Assembly (NCBI GenBank): GCA_035934385.1
Contig: DASYXY010000026.1
Location: 1 to 64,000 of the forward strand
Length of the DNA: 64,000 nt
Direction of reading: 5' to 3'
Origin: CF-118 sp035934385
Lineage (GTDB): Bacteria > Chloroflexota > Dormibacteria > Dormibacterales > Dormibacteraceae
This document shows positions 54,731 to 63,232 of the stretch, piece by piece; position 1 is the first letter of the stretch; each line of letters starts with the position of its first letter. The notes under the pieces were generated by a model. That model was not told the origin of the DNA. It searched no databases and saw only the letters and a program-made list of their open reading frames with translations. Position numbers and translations under genes: made by a program.

Positions 54731-54975
54731 CGGTTCGCCTGCTCCCACGCCGACTGGCAGCTGACGCACCGGATCGCTGAAGGCAGCGCGGCCAGGCGCT
54801 CGGCGCCGATGGGCCGCCCGCAGCTCTCGCACAGGCCGGCCTCACCGTGAGCGCGTCGGTCGGCCGATCGAGCCTCCTGCTCGGCGTCCTGCTCGAGCAC
54901 CTTGCTGATCGTGTCGGCCACCGCCTTGTCGGTGAGGGCCTGGGTGACGTCCTCGTCCCTGAAGCCTCGACTCAT
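54727..54975 (-). CDS. TraR/DksA-type C4 zinc-finger protein
   Basis: This 82-residue protein has a helical N-terminal half and a four-Cys finger, CESCGRPIGAERLAALP then CVSC (about 49-74). Short DksA/TraR proteins bind the RNA polymerase secondary channel, but this one lacks the long acidic coiled coil, so that role is uncertain. Its stop shares CTAG with the nucleosidase stop. Confidence 0.82.
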   Translation of the reverse strand: MSRGFRDEDVTQALTDKAVADTISKVLEQDAEQEARSADRRAHGEAGLCESCGRPIGAERLAALPSAIRCVSCQSAWEQANR

Positions 54976-54985
54976 CCTGCCCAGC

Positions 54986-55897
54986 TTAGGACACCTGCGC
55001 GAACACTCCGGCGCAAGCGTCGACCAGCACTGCGTTGAACTCGGAAGGCCGTTTGACGCAGACGAAGTGGTCGCCTTCCACCTCGTGCACCGAGCACCGG
55101 CGCAGAGCGCGCGCCAGGTCGTGCTGGGCCTCGGCCGAGACCGTCGTGTCCTGGGTCATGACGATGACCGCGGACGGCCTGTCGGTTTCGCCGAGCCATC
55201 CGCCCGAGTCGAAACCACCAAGCTCCGCCACTGCGTCCAGCAGCGCTCCGGTGTCGTGATGTCGAACTTGGTTCATCAGCCAGCGGCCCCGCTCGCAGTC
55301 AGCCGAGCGCGGCTTCATGGCCGTGATCATCGCGGCGCGGCGAACACGCTCCGGCGCCCGTCGCGCCGCCTTCATCACGAAGCGCACCAGACCCTTCTCG
55401 GTAGGAATGCGAAAACGAGAAGCGGTCGCGCACAGGACCAGCCCAGCCAAGAGCTCGGGGTGCCGGCGCGCGAAGACTTGCGCGACCAGGCCGCCGAGCG
55501 AGTAGCCGACCACGATCACGCGCCCGGCCTCGAGGGCGCGAACGATGGCCGCCAGGTCGTCTGCGCACTCGGCGCCGCTGAAGCGGCGTGTCGGCAGCCC
55601 GCGGCCATGTCCACGGAGGTCAGGGGCGATGACATTGAACCGCGTCGCGAGCTCCGGGATCGCAGTTGACCAGTTGAGGTCGGCCGTCGCGAAGAGACCG
55701 TGCACGAGGAGCACGGTCGGTGCTCCGGCGGGGCCGCTCGCCATGCGCACGAACGCCGAGCCGCGGCCCGGCAGGTCCACCGAGCGGCCCTCGGGCATCT
55801 CATCCGCAAAGTGCAGATCGGCGAGGTCGAGGCGCTCGAACGCCGGGCGCTCGCGACCGGTGGACCGAACCGACTTGGACCGTGACCTTCCGAACAT
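54986..55897 (-). CDS. Alpha/beta-fold hydrolase
   Basis: This 303-residue protein has a basic N-terminal 20 residues and an alpha/beta-hydrolase domain. VLLVHGLFATADLNW carries the oxyanion HG, VVGYSLGGLVAQVFA the nucleophile Ser in GYSLGG, and VEGDHFVCVKRP the catalytic His near the end. GGAGGAGGAG precedes ATG 55897. Substrate unknown. It is followed by the zinc-finger gene 10 bases downstream. Confidence 0.87.
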   Translation of the reverse strand: MFGRSRSKSVRSTGRERPAFERLDLADLHFADEMPEGRSVDLPGRGSAFVRMASGPAGAPTVLLVHGLFATADLNWSTAIPELATRFNVIAPDLRGHGRGLPTRRFSGAECADDLAAIVRALEAGRVIVVGYSLGGLVAQVFARRHPELLAGLVLCATASRFRIPTEKGLVRFVMKAARRAPERVRRAAMITAMKPRSADCERGRWLMNQVRHHDTGALLDAVAELGGFDSGGWLGETDRPSAVIVMTQDTTVSAEAQHDLARALRRCSVHEVEGDHFVCVKRPSEFNAVLVDACAGVFAQVS

Positions 55898-56034
55898 CTC
55901 GCTCCTCCTCCGGCCCCTGGTTGGGGTCGTCGAGGGGGAGGGTTCGGGCAGACCCGTGCGGCCAAAGTCCGCACCAGGTCTTGATCAGGTCCGAGACAGA
56001 TGTGAGACCTGTACCGAGATCTCACGGGCGGTCG

Positions 56035-57510
56035 TCAGGCGGTGGCGGCGGACTCCTCGAGCTCGCGGAGCCGGTCGACCAGGCGCCTCACCGCGTAGGA
56101 GCGCCGGTTGAAGTAGGCAGCCCGGCTGAGGCCGACGCGACGCTCCACCGCGTAGTGGCCCCCGATGCGCTGCACGTAGTAGAGGTCCAGGATCTGGCCG
56201 GCCTGTGCGTCCTGCTGGAAGTTGGAGACGCGCAGATGCTCGATGGCAGAATCGATCACCTTTCTCAGCTCGCCTGGCGAATGACTGGCAAGACACCGCA
56301 TTCCGATGAGCGGGCTGTCCGCCAGGTCGCGGCTCGAGTGCAGGACTTTGAGCGCGTGCTCAACCCGCTCGACGGTGACGTCGGGCGACTCCGCCGGCGA
56401 GTCCTGGTCGAGCGCCGGCCAGAGCACCGAGGCCGATCGCGTGGCGTCCGTCCCAGGAAATATCACGTAGCTGACCAGGCCACCCAGAAGGCCGCAGGCG
56501 AAGATCGACCCGTAGATCATGTCCGGGGGCCACCACGTGCCGGGGTCGTGGGCGATGTCGGCCAGGAAGACCCCGCTCAGAAGCAGGCCCATCGCGATTG
56601 CAAAGAGCCTCATCGTCATTACCCTGTCGGCGCGAGGACGGGCCAGCACCAGGGCGACGTCGCCCAGCACGCCGGCGATGATTGCCACCAAGACCAGCGA
56701 CTGGTGGCCTTTCTGCAGCGCCACCAGCAGCCCCGTGAGCGTGAGCATGAAGGTGACGCTTCCGACGGGCAGCCGCGTCTGCCTCAGCACCCACAGGATC
56801 ACTCCGGTCACCACCGCGGTCTGAATCAGCAGGCTCAGGGCGCCGAGGATCTCCTCCTTGTAGTCGAACAAGTCCAGGGAGGTCACCTGCGGCTGCAGCT
56901 GCACGGACGCGTAGGGATCGGCGTACGGATGGAGGAACTGGGTGAAGAACGTGACTGAGGCCAGCAGCAGCGCCGCCGAAATGACAGCCGGTGGACCGGC
57001 CATCAGCTCACCCCTGCTGGCCGATGCTCGCAGCGGCCCGCTCACGATGAGGACGGAGCCAGCAATCTCCAGGAGGTTGGGCGGCCTGAACAGGGCGGGC
57101 ACGCCATAGTCCGATCCGAAGGCGTCGTTCCACCAGCCGTTGATCACGAGGCCCACGAGAAACGCAGCGCATCCCGCGACGGCGAGGCCGTAACCCGCGG
57201 GAATGAGCGACTGCGGCCGCCCATCGCGACGCCACGCGAGCACCCCTGCGCCGGCGAGGTAGACCGTGAGCGCGAACCATGCGGCTTGCGCGGGCGCGTG
57301 CTCCCATGTGCGGACGTCGAGGTTTCGGTTCACCCAGGCGTCGTAGTAGCCGGCGGCCACGAGGATGCCGGCGAGGACCGCAAAGCCCCGGTCCAGCGCC
57401 GTGCCTCCCGCCCACCAGCGAAGCCACGGCGGCGCGCGGTCCAATGACGCAGGTGGTTGAGGGCTGTCGCCGGCGGCTTCGGCGGTGGCCATGCCGGACG
57501 TAGCATGCAC
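56035..57510 (-). CDS. Multi-pass membrane protein with helical cytosolic C-terminal domain
   Basis: This 491-residue protein has about ten hydrophobic helices in the first 360 residues and then a soluble domain of about 130 residues. The last 60 (AGQILDLYYVQRIGGHYAVE, then RVGLSRAAYFNRRSYAVRRL) look like a helix-turn-helix-type module with Arg-rich recognition-like helix. I recognise no family. It begins 30 bases after the MASE1 kinase stop, so a membrane receptor that acts through its own DNA-binding-like tail, or as kinase partner, is possible. Confidence 0.65.
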   Translation of the reverse strand: MHATSGMATAEAAGDSPQPPASLDRAPPWLRWWAGGTALDRGFAVLAGILVAAGYYDAWVNRNLDVRTWEHAPAQAAWFALTVYLAGAGVLAWRRDGRPQSLIPAGYGLAVAGCAAFLVGLVINGWWNDAFGSDYGVPALFRPPNLLEIAGSVLIVSGPLRASASRGELMAGPPAVISAALLLASVTFFTQFLHPYADPYASVQLQPQVTSLDLFDYKEEILGALSLLIQTAVVTGVILWVLRQTRLPVGSVTFMLTLTGLLVALQKGHQSLVLVAIIAGVLGDVALVLARPRADRVMTMRLFAIAMGLLLSGVFLADIAHDPGTWWPPDMIYGSIFACGLLGGLVSYVIFPGTDATRSASVLWPALDQDSPAESPDVTVERVEHALKVLHSSRDLADSPLIGMRCLASHSPGELRKVIDSAIEHLRVSNFQQDAQAGQILDLYYVQRIGGHYAVERRVGLSRAAYFNRRSYAVRRLVDRLRELEESAATA

Positions 57511-57539
57511 GCTCGCCGATCGCGTTGGCGGTGGAAGCG

Positions 57540-59150
57540 CTAGGTGCCGGTGACCAGGGGCAGACCGAGCGCGAAAACGGTCCCTTTCTTGGGGTCGCTG
57601 CGCTCGACGACCAGCTTGCCGCCGTGGCTTTCGACCAGCCCGCGGCTGATGTAGAGCCCGAGCCCGACACCCGGCACCTTGGCCATCATCGGGTCGGTGC
57701 TGCGAAAGAACCGCTCGAAGACGCGCTCGCGCTCATTCCTCGGAATGCCGATGCCGTTGTCCTCGATCCGCACCAGCGCCTTGCCGTGGTCTCGCGTCAC
57801 CCGGATCGCGACCTCGGGTGTGTTCCGCGTGTAAGTGAGAGCGTTGTTGAGGATGTTGTCCAGCACGCGACCGAGCTGCCCGTTATTGGCCTCGACCATC
57901 ATCGGGTCGTCCGGCAGCTCTGCGCGCACGTCCGCGGAAAGCAGCTTGGCCCGGGGCGCCAGCCTGGCGACGGCCGCGGTAACCACCTGGCGCAGGTCGA
58001 CCACGCCCTTCACGGCAGGCTGTTGGTTGAGATCGAGGCGCGAAGCCTCGAGCAGGTCGCTGACAATCTTCTCGAGCTCCTCGGTCTTGGTGGCGAGGAT
58101 GGAGATCGGTGTCTCCCACGCAGGCGGGGGTGCGCCGAGCGATCCTTCGCCCAGCATCGACAGGTAGCCACTGAGCACGGTGATCGGAGTGCGCAGCTCG
58201 TGGGCGGCCATGTTGAGGAACTCGCTCTTGGCGCGGTTGGCGGCCTCGGCTGCCTCGTACATACGCCTCGCGCTCGCGGCTCGTTCGCGCGCATCGACGT
58301 AGGCCGACAACACGAACGACGACATCGCGACGAAGACGTTGAAAACCTGCAGCGTGATCATCTTCTCGGCCAGTCCTTGGCCGGCGAAGGGACCTGTGCC
58401 CTGCACCGCCGCCTCGACCGCGAGACCAGATGCGATCAGCGCCGCGACCGTTGCACCGCGAAGGCGGAACCGCCAGGCCGCGATCATGATCAGCGGGAAG
58501 ACCAGGTACTCGAGTCGCACCGGCAGCTGGAAGAGCACGTACGTGACCGTGGCGATTCCGAGCAGCAGCGCCGCGAGCAGGGTGCCGGTCGTCAGTGTCA
58601 GCGCCGGCGCTGTCGACCGCGGCACGAGACTCAGGAGAAACGGCGCCACGAGCATCACGCCCATGGCATCGCCAGTCCACCACACAGCCCACGTTGCCCA
58701 GAAATTCGACACGGGCACCGTGTCCGACAGCACGAGCACCGAGGTGCCTACAGTCGCGCTGAGCGTCATCGCGACCAGCGCGGCCAGCACGATGATGGCC
58801 GCGGCGTCGCGGAGCCGATCGAGCTCGCGACGGAAGCCGATGCGATTGAGGAGCTCGGCAGCGGCGACGGGCGCGAGCGTGTTGCCCACCGCGATCAGCG
58901 CCGCCCCGAAGGGCGTTGGACCAATGGGCAGGTTCACGGCGAACGCACCGACGTATACGCCGAGCGCCATCCAGCGCCCGAAGACGAGGATGGCGACGAG
59001 CGCGATGCCAGTCGGCGGCCAGATGGGAGTGACCTGGCCGTGGACCAGGGCGAGCGAGAGGCTCGCTCGGGCCGCGAGCCAGTACACGAACGCCACCACG
59101 ACAATGCGAAGCAGCGTCGGCCGGATCGCGGTCACGTTCCGGGTCCGCAC
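57540..59150 (-). CDS. MASE1-domain sensor histidine kinase
   Basis: This 536-residue membrane kinase has an N-terminal MASE1 sensor of eight or so helices (about 15-290; VTPIWPPTGIALVAILVFG is typical), then a short linker, a HisKA domain with the phospho-acceptor His in MAAHELRTPITVLSGY (about 315-330), and an HATPase domain with NILNNALTYT, EDNGIGIPRNE and GVGLGLYISRGL. No response regulator gene adjoins it. AGGAG precedes the GTG start. Confidence 0.92.
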   Translation of the reverse strand: MRTRNVTAIRPTLLRIVVVAFVYWLAARASLSLALVHGQVTPIWPPTGIALVAILVFGRWMALGVYVGAFAVNLPIGPTPFGAALIAVGNTLAPVAAAELLNRIGFRRELDRLRDAAAIIVLAALVAMTLSATVGTSVLVLSDTVPVSNFWATWAVWWTGDAMGVMLVAPFLLSLVPRSTAPALTLTTGTLLAALLLGIATVTYVLFQLPVRLEYLVFPLIMIAAWRFRLRGATVAALIASGLAVEAAVQGTGPFAGQGLAEKMITLQVFNVFVAMSSFVLSAYVDARERAASARRMYEAAEAANRAKSEFLNMAAHELRTPITVLSGYLSMLGEGSLGAPPPAWETPISILATKTEELEKIVSDLLEASRLDLNQQPAVKGVVDLRQVVTAAVARLAPRAKLLSADVRAELPDDPMMVEANNGQLGRVLDNILNNALTYTRNTPEVAIRVTRDHGKALVRIEDNGIGIPRNERERVFERFFRSTDPMMAKVPGVGLGLYISRGLVESHGGKLVVERSDPKKGTVFALGLPLVTGT

Positions 59151-59196
59151 TCGAACCGCTCCTAGCGTATGCGCTGGTACATCTGTCTTAACGAAC

Positions 59197-59202
59197 TAGA
59201 CT
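59197..59202 (+). promoter_or_regulatory. -10 box for a leaderless mRNA (amidase gene)
   Basis: TAGACT ends exactly nine bases before the TTG start at 59212; there is no ribosome-binding site. No clear -35 is visible. Confidence 0.45.
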
Positions 59203-59211
59203 CAGTCGCTA

Positions 59212-60498
59212 TTGCGCACCGAGGAACTCGCCTGGCTGTCCTCAGCTGAGATCCTGGCTCGAACGGGCTCCCGCCAGCTTGACCCCCAGGCCGTGGTTCG
59301 CGCGCATCTCGAGGCGATCGATCGGTTCGATTCGCGGATCCACGCCTACATCTACGTGGACCGGAACGCGCGTTCCGCAAGCGGCGTGGACGTGGCGGTG
59401 AAAGACAGTCAGCCGGTCGCCGGGATGCCGTGGACGTACGCGACGCCCTCCTGGAAGGATCGCATCGCGGCCGAGGATGCGGTTCCTGTTGCTCGTGCGC
59501 GCACCGCGGGAATGGCCGTGCTCGGGAAGACCAACCTGCCGGAGCTCGCCGCGGCGATCGGCACCACCAACACGCTCTTCCCCGCGACCAACAATCCGTG
59601 GCGGGAGGGAATCACGCCGGGCGGATCGAGCGGCGGTAGCGCCGCCGCGGTGGCGGCTGGCATGGCGACCTTGGCGCTGGGCGAGGACATGGGCGGATCG
59701 GTCCGCATCCCCGCCTCCTGCTGCGGCGTGGTCGGCCTGCGTCCGACGCCCGACCGGATCCCTTGCGAGATGGTCGACGCAGCCGGACTGTCCTCACGAG
59801 GCGCGCTGGGTCGCGCGGTCGAAGACGTCCGGTACCTGTTCTCGGTCGCGAGCGCGACCGAGCCGCACGCTCTGCCGTCGAAGCAGGCGTATCGAGTCGG
59901 CATGGCGCTGGACAGCTCGCTCGGGGCGGACCCCGCGTGCCAGGCCGCTTGCCGGCGGGCGGCCGACGCGCTCCGATCGGCAGGTCACCATGTCGAGGAG
60001 ATCGCGTGGGACCCGGAGCCTGTGGCCGCGGGCTACGCGGTGGTGCGGCGAGCGAGCATGGCGTCGTTCCCAGCCGACCTGTCGACTTTCGGCCCGGGCA
60101 TCAGGCAGCTGGCCGAGCAGGGCAAGGCGTTGAGCGCGATGGATTACTTCCACGCGTTCGACTCTGCCACCGGCGCCGCCAACCGGGCTGTCAACGCGCC
60201 GCTGCAGACGAAGTACGACTTCCTGATCACGCCCACGCTCGGCATGCTGCCGATGGCGATCGACCGCGTGCCGCAATTTCTCGGCGACGAGTGGAGGCGC
60301 TACGTACAGTTCGTGCTGCCGGTGAGCTTCGCCAAGGTGCCGGCGGTGTCCATGCCCGCCGGCTTGCACGACGGCCTACCTGTCGGCGTCCAGCTGGTCG
60401 GGCAGTTCGGCGAGGAGTACGCGCTGCTGGACTTCGCAGAGCAGCTCGAGGCAAGGGCAGGCTTCGGATTCCAGAAACCTCCGGGATTGGAGAATTAG
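59212..60498 (+). CDS. Amidase signature family hydrolase
   Basis: This 428-residue amidase has the Ser-cisSer-Lys triad: Lys64 (VAVKDSQ), Ser139/140 in PGGSSGGSAAA and the nucleophile Ser163 in DMGGSVRIPAS. GKTNLPELA and GVVGLRPTP are family markers. It lies four bases upstream of a ring-opening amidohydrolase, so it may open the next linear amide of the same pathway, as allophanate hydrolase, biuret hydrolase or ureidomalonase do. GatA is unlikely because there is no gatB/gatC. The start is TTG behind a -10 box. Confidence 0.87.
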   Translation: MRTEELAWLSSAEILARTGSRQLDPQAVVRAHLEAIDRFDSRIHAYIYVDRNARSASGVDVAVKDSQPVAGMPWTYATPSWKDRIAAEDAVPVARARTAGMAVLGKTNLPELAAAIGTTNTLFPATNNPWREGITPGGSSGGSAAAVAAGMATLALGEDMGGSVRIPASCCGVVGLRPTPDRIPCEMVDAAGLSSRGALGRAVEDVRYLFSVASATEPHALPSKQAYRVGMALDSSLGADPACQAACRRAADALRSAGHHVEEIAWDPEPVAAGYAVVRRASMASFPADLSTFGPGIRQLAEQGKALSAMDYFHAFDSATGAANRAVNAPLQTKYDFLITPTLGMLPMAIDRVPQFLGDEWRRYVQFVLPVSFAKVPAVSMPAGLHDGLPVGVQLVGQFGEEYALLDFAEQLEARAGFGFQKPPGLEN

Positions 60499-60502
60499 CG
60501 GC

Positions 60503-61636
60503 GTGAAAGCCCAGCGCGTCGACATGTTCGTCTGCCCCATGGCCACCCCTGCCGATACATCGGGCCTGCAGAAGCTCGCCGACAGCGGAAAGATCAAGCC
60601 CGACACGCTCGTCGCCCTGGTCGGCAAGACCGAAGGCACCGGACAGCACGACGACTGGGGCCGCGTGTGGGCGGACGTAGCGCTGCGCGAGTGGACCGCG
60701 AGGTTCCTTGGCATCCCGGTCGCGGACGTGGCCCAGCGGGTCATCTTCGTGCTTTCGGGCGGGTGCCCCGGCGTCATCACGCCGCATATAGCCGCCGTCA
60801 CGCGCGAGATGGTCGAGGTGGCGCGTCCCGAAGACGCCAAGCGCCTCGTGGTCGGCCGCGCGGGCTCGGAGCCCATTGCGCCCGAGGAGGTCGGCCGGAT
60901 GGGCCAGATCCAGAAGGTCGCAGAAGCCACCCATCGGGCGATGGAGGACGCCGGACTGACCAATCCGCGCGACGTGCACCTGGTAATGGTGAAGGTGCCG
61001 GGTCTGACCGTCGCCTCCATCCGCGACGCGGAGTCGCGAGGCGAGACCGTTGTCTCGCACGACCTCACGTTCGGACCCGAAGGCGCAGGCTCATACGCTA
61101 ACGACGCCGCCGCGCTTGGAGTCGCGCTGGCGCTGGGCGAGGTCCAGAGGTCAGCGCTCTCCGACCAGGTCGTGCGTCGCAACTGGGACCTCTACTCCGA
61201 GGTCGCGATGACGTCCTCGGGCGGCGAAAAGCGCCACGGCGAGGTCGTGGTGTTCGGCAATGCGGCCGGCGCGCAGAGCGAGCTGCAGATCGGACACGCG
61301 GTGACCAAGGACTTCATCGACGCCGAGGGAGTGCGCAGCGCGCTGCGGTCGGCCGGTCTGAAGTTCACCGGCGGCCTCCCCGACACCGAGGACCTCGCGC
61401 AGCGTCTCGTGCATGTCTTCGCCAAGTCGGTGATACCGGGCAGCGACCAGGTCCGCGGCAACCGCATCACGCTGCTCGACGACGTCGACGCGTACCAGAT
61501 CGGCAAGGCGCTTGGGGGCATGCTGATCGCTTCGGTCACCGGCCGAACGACGAACTACGTCAGCGGCGGTGAGAGGAACTCGCACCAAGGACCGCCAGGC
61601 GGCAACATCGTCGCGGCCGTGGTGCGATCCGCCTAG
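60503..61636 (+). CDS. Ring-opening amidohydrolase (cyanuric acid hydrolase/barbiturase family)
   Basis: This 377-residue enzyme of the three-fold 'Toblerone' family hydrolyses a cyclic ureide ring. All three Ser-Lys pairs are visible: K42 (VGKTEG) with S85 (LSGGCPG), K164 (MVKVPGL) with S239 (TSSGGEK), and K308 (FAKSVIPG) with S354 (VSGGERN). The start follows the amidase stop by four bases. Cyanuric acid and barbiturate are the known substrates, and sequence alone does not tell them apart. The adjacent amidase, Rid protein and molybdenum hydroxylase make barbiturate, in oxidative pyrimidine breakdown, a fair guess. Confidence 0.9.
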   Translation: MKAQRVDMFVCPMATPADTSGLQKLADSGKIKPDTLVALVGKTEGTGQHDDWGRVWADVALREWTARFLGIPVADVAQRVIFVLSGGCPGVITPHIAAVTREMVEVARPEDAKRLVVGRAGSEPIAPEEVGRMGQIQKVAEATHRAMEDAGLTNPRDVHLVMVKVPGLTVASIRDAESRGETVVSHDLTFGPEGAGSYANDAAALGVALALGEVQRSALSDQVVRRNWDLYSEVAMTSSGGEKRHGEVVVFGNAAGAQSELQIGHAVTKDFIDAEGVRSALRSAGLKFTGGLPDTEDLAQRLVHVFAKSVIPGSDQVRGNRITLLDDVDAYQIGKALGGMLIASVTGRTTNYVSGGERNSHQGPPGGNIVAAVVRSA

Positions 61637-62559
61637 CGCAGCGCGGGCAGCACTCTCTCGCCGAGAACGCGGAGGGCGTTCTCGCGGTCCGGACCAAGGG
61701 GTGGACCGAACGAGATATGCCGCGCTCCTTCTCTCAGCAGTTGCGCGCAGGCGGCGCCGACCTCGTCCGGGCCGCCGGCCACGCCCAGTGAGAGCATGCC
61801 GGGCGTGATCACGCCCGCTTCGAAGTCGGACGGTCGGAGACCGGACCTCTGGAGCAGGTCTGGCGAGAAGCTCGGTCCGTAGTACTCGATCTTCTCGGCC
61901 AGGGCTCGCTTTGCCTCCTCCGCGTCTTCGGCGATGGAGCACCAGATGCAGGCGGCGATGTCGAGGCTCGCGGGATCGCGGCCGGCAGCTGCCGCGCCTT
62001 CGGCGATCTGCGCCGCGGCCACACGGTAGTGGCTCGGGGGAAACAACAGCGGCAGCGCGCCGTCGGCGCTTCGGCCGGCCATTCTCAGCATCCGCGGGCC
62101 CATCGCGCCGACATAGATCGGGACGGGCGCCGCCGGGATGCGCATGCGGCCGTCCGATGCCCAGGGCGCCTCGCCGGAAAGGAGGGTGCGGATTTCTCCG
62201 ATCGCCTTCTCCGTCCGCGCGACCGGCGGGTCGAACGCCAGACCCGCCCACGTAAGAAAGCGATCCGCCCCCGCCCCGATGCCTAGCAGGGCCCGGCCCT
62301 GCGTCAGCTCGGCCATCGATGCCGCGACCATCGCGATCTCCGACGAATGCATCGAAACCGGGTTGAACACCCCGACGCCGATTGCGATGCGGCTCGTGGC
62401 GCGGGCGGCGGCTCCGACCAGCACGCTCGCCGAATGGAAAAACAGGTCGTTCGAGACCCACACCTGGTCGAAGCCGTGCTCTTCGGCCAGCGCGGCCAGA
62501 CGCACGAACTGATCGGGCGGGACGTCGTTGTTGAACCGGACGCTGAACGTGGGTCTCAT
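61633..62559 (-). CDS. LLM-class (F420-type) flavin/deazaflavin oxidoreductase
   Basis: This luciferase-like TIM-barrel enzyme has 308 residues. The start FSVRFNNDVPPDQFVRLAAL, AEEHGFDQVWVSNDL, GVGVFNPVSMHSSEIAM and GRALLGIGAGADRFL match F420-dependent methylene-H4MPT-reductase-like proteins. ATG 62559 is chosen because the longer frame overlaps the divergent Rid gene. Its stop overlaps the ring-opening amidohydrolase stop by four bases (convergent). Substrate unknown. Confidence 0.85.
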   Translation of the reverse strand: MRPTFSVRFNNDVPPDQFVRLAALAEEHGFDQVWVSNDLFFHSASVLVGAAARATSRIAIGVGVFNPVSMHSSEIAMVAASMAELTQGRALLGIGAGADRFLTWAGLAFDPPVARTEKAIGEIRTLLSGEAPWASDGRMRIPAAPVPIYVGAMGPRMLRMAGRSADGALPLLFPPSHYRVAAAQIAEGAAAAGRDPASLDIAACIWCSIAEDAEEAKRALAEKIEYYGPSFSPDLLQRSGLRPSDFEAGVITPGMLSLGVAGGPDEVGAACAQLLREGARHISFGPPLGPDRENALRVLGERVLPALR

Positions 62560-62581
62560 GGCCGGTTGATAGTGTTGCCGA

Positions 62582-62959
62582 ATGGCTGGCGGCACCCGGC
62601 GCTTCCGCGACGGGCGAGGTTGGGAGAGGAAGGCCGGCTACTCGCGGGCGGTGCGTCGTGGGTCACGAATTCACGTCAGCGGCACAACCGCGGCGGACTC
62701 CACAGCCGATACATACGCCCAGACGCTGCAGGCGCTCGAGCAGGCCCTGGCCGCGGTCGAGGAGCTGGGTGGCACCAAGGCGGACGTCACGCGTACGCGC
62801 GTCATGCTCACACCCGAGGCCGACTGGACCGGCGCGGCGCGCGCCCATGCCCAGGTGCTGGGGGAGGTCGCACCCGCGAACACCATGCTCTACGTCGCGG
62901 GTCTCATCGGTGACGGTTACCTGGTCGAGGTGGAAGTCGAGGCGGAGCTAGAGGCCTAG
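62582..62959 (+). CDS. Rid (YjgF/YER057c/UK114) family protein lacking the catalytic Arg
   Basis: This 125-residue protein has the Rid fold: HVSGTTAADSTADTYAQTLQ, ALAAVEELGGTKADVTRTRVML and VEVEVEAEL at the end. RidA deaminates reactive enamine/imine products through an Arg in a P-x-R-S segment; here the segment is APANTMLYV, with Asn in place of Arg, so it should not be a classic deaminase. TAGTGT six bases before ATG may be a -10. It is divergent from the LLM gene. Confidence 0.87.
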   Translation: MAGGTRRFRDGRGWERKAGYSRAVRRGSRIHVSGTTAADSTADTYAQTLQALEQALAAVEELGGTKADVTRTRVMLTPEADWTGAARAHAQVLGEVAPANTMLYVAGLIGDGYLVEVEVEAELEA

Positions 62960-63232
62960 TACAGCAAACGCAGCCGCGGCTCCAGTCACCGCAACGCAGA
63001 GCGGAATCCATTTCAGCAAGGAAACGCGGCTGCCGAAATGCGATGCCTGCGTGGAAACGAGCGCAGCCAGAACGAAAGCGATCCAGAAAATGATCAAGGG
63101 CCAGCCTCCGCCAGGCAGCTGACTCGCCGCCGCTTGACTGCCCAGCGCGACAAACGTGAGCAGTGCTGCCAGCCAGCCGATCACCACCGAGAAGTAGAGA
63201 TAGAAGAACCCGCGCGCAGAACCCCAGATCAC
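62948..63232 (-). CDS. Small three-helix membrane protein coupled to the molybdenum hydroxylase
   Basis: This 94-residue protein has three hydrophobic helices (about 8-30, 43-60 and 72-92) and no motif I know. The GTG start overlaps the molybdenum hydroxylase stop as GTGA, so the two are translationally coupled. Its 3' end overlaps the convergent Rid gene by 12 bases. Function unknown. Confidence 0.7.
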   Translation of the reverse strand: MIWGSARGFFYLYFSVVIGWLAALLTFVALGSQAAASQLPGGGWPLIIFWIAFVLAALVSTQASHFGSRVSLLKWIPLCVAVTGAAAAFAVLGL

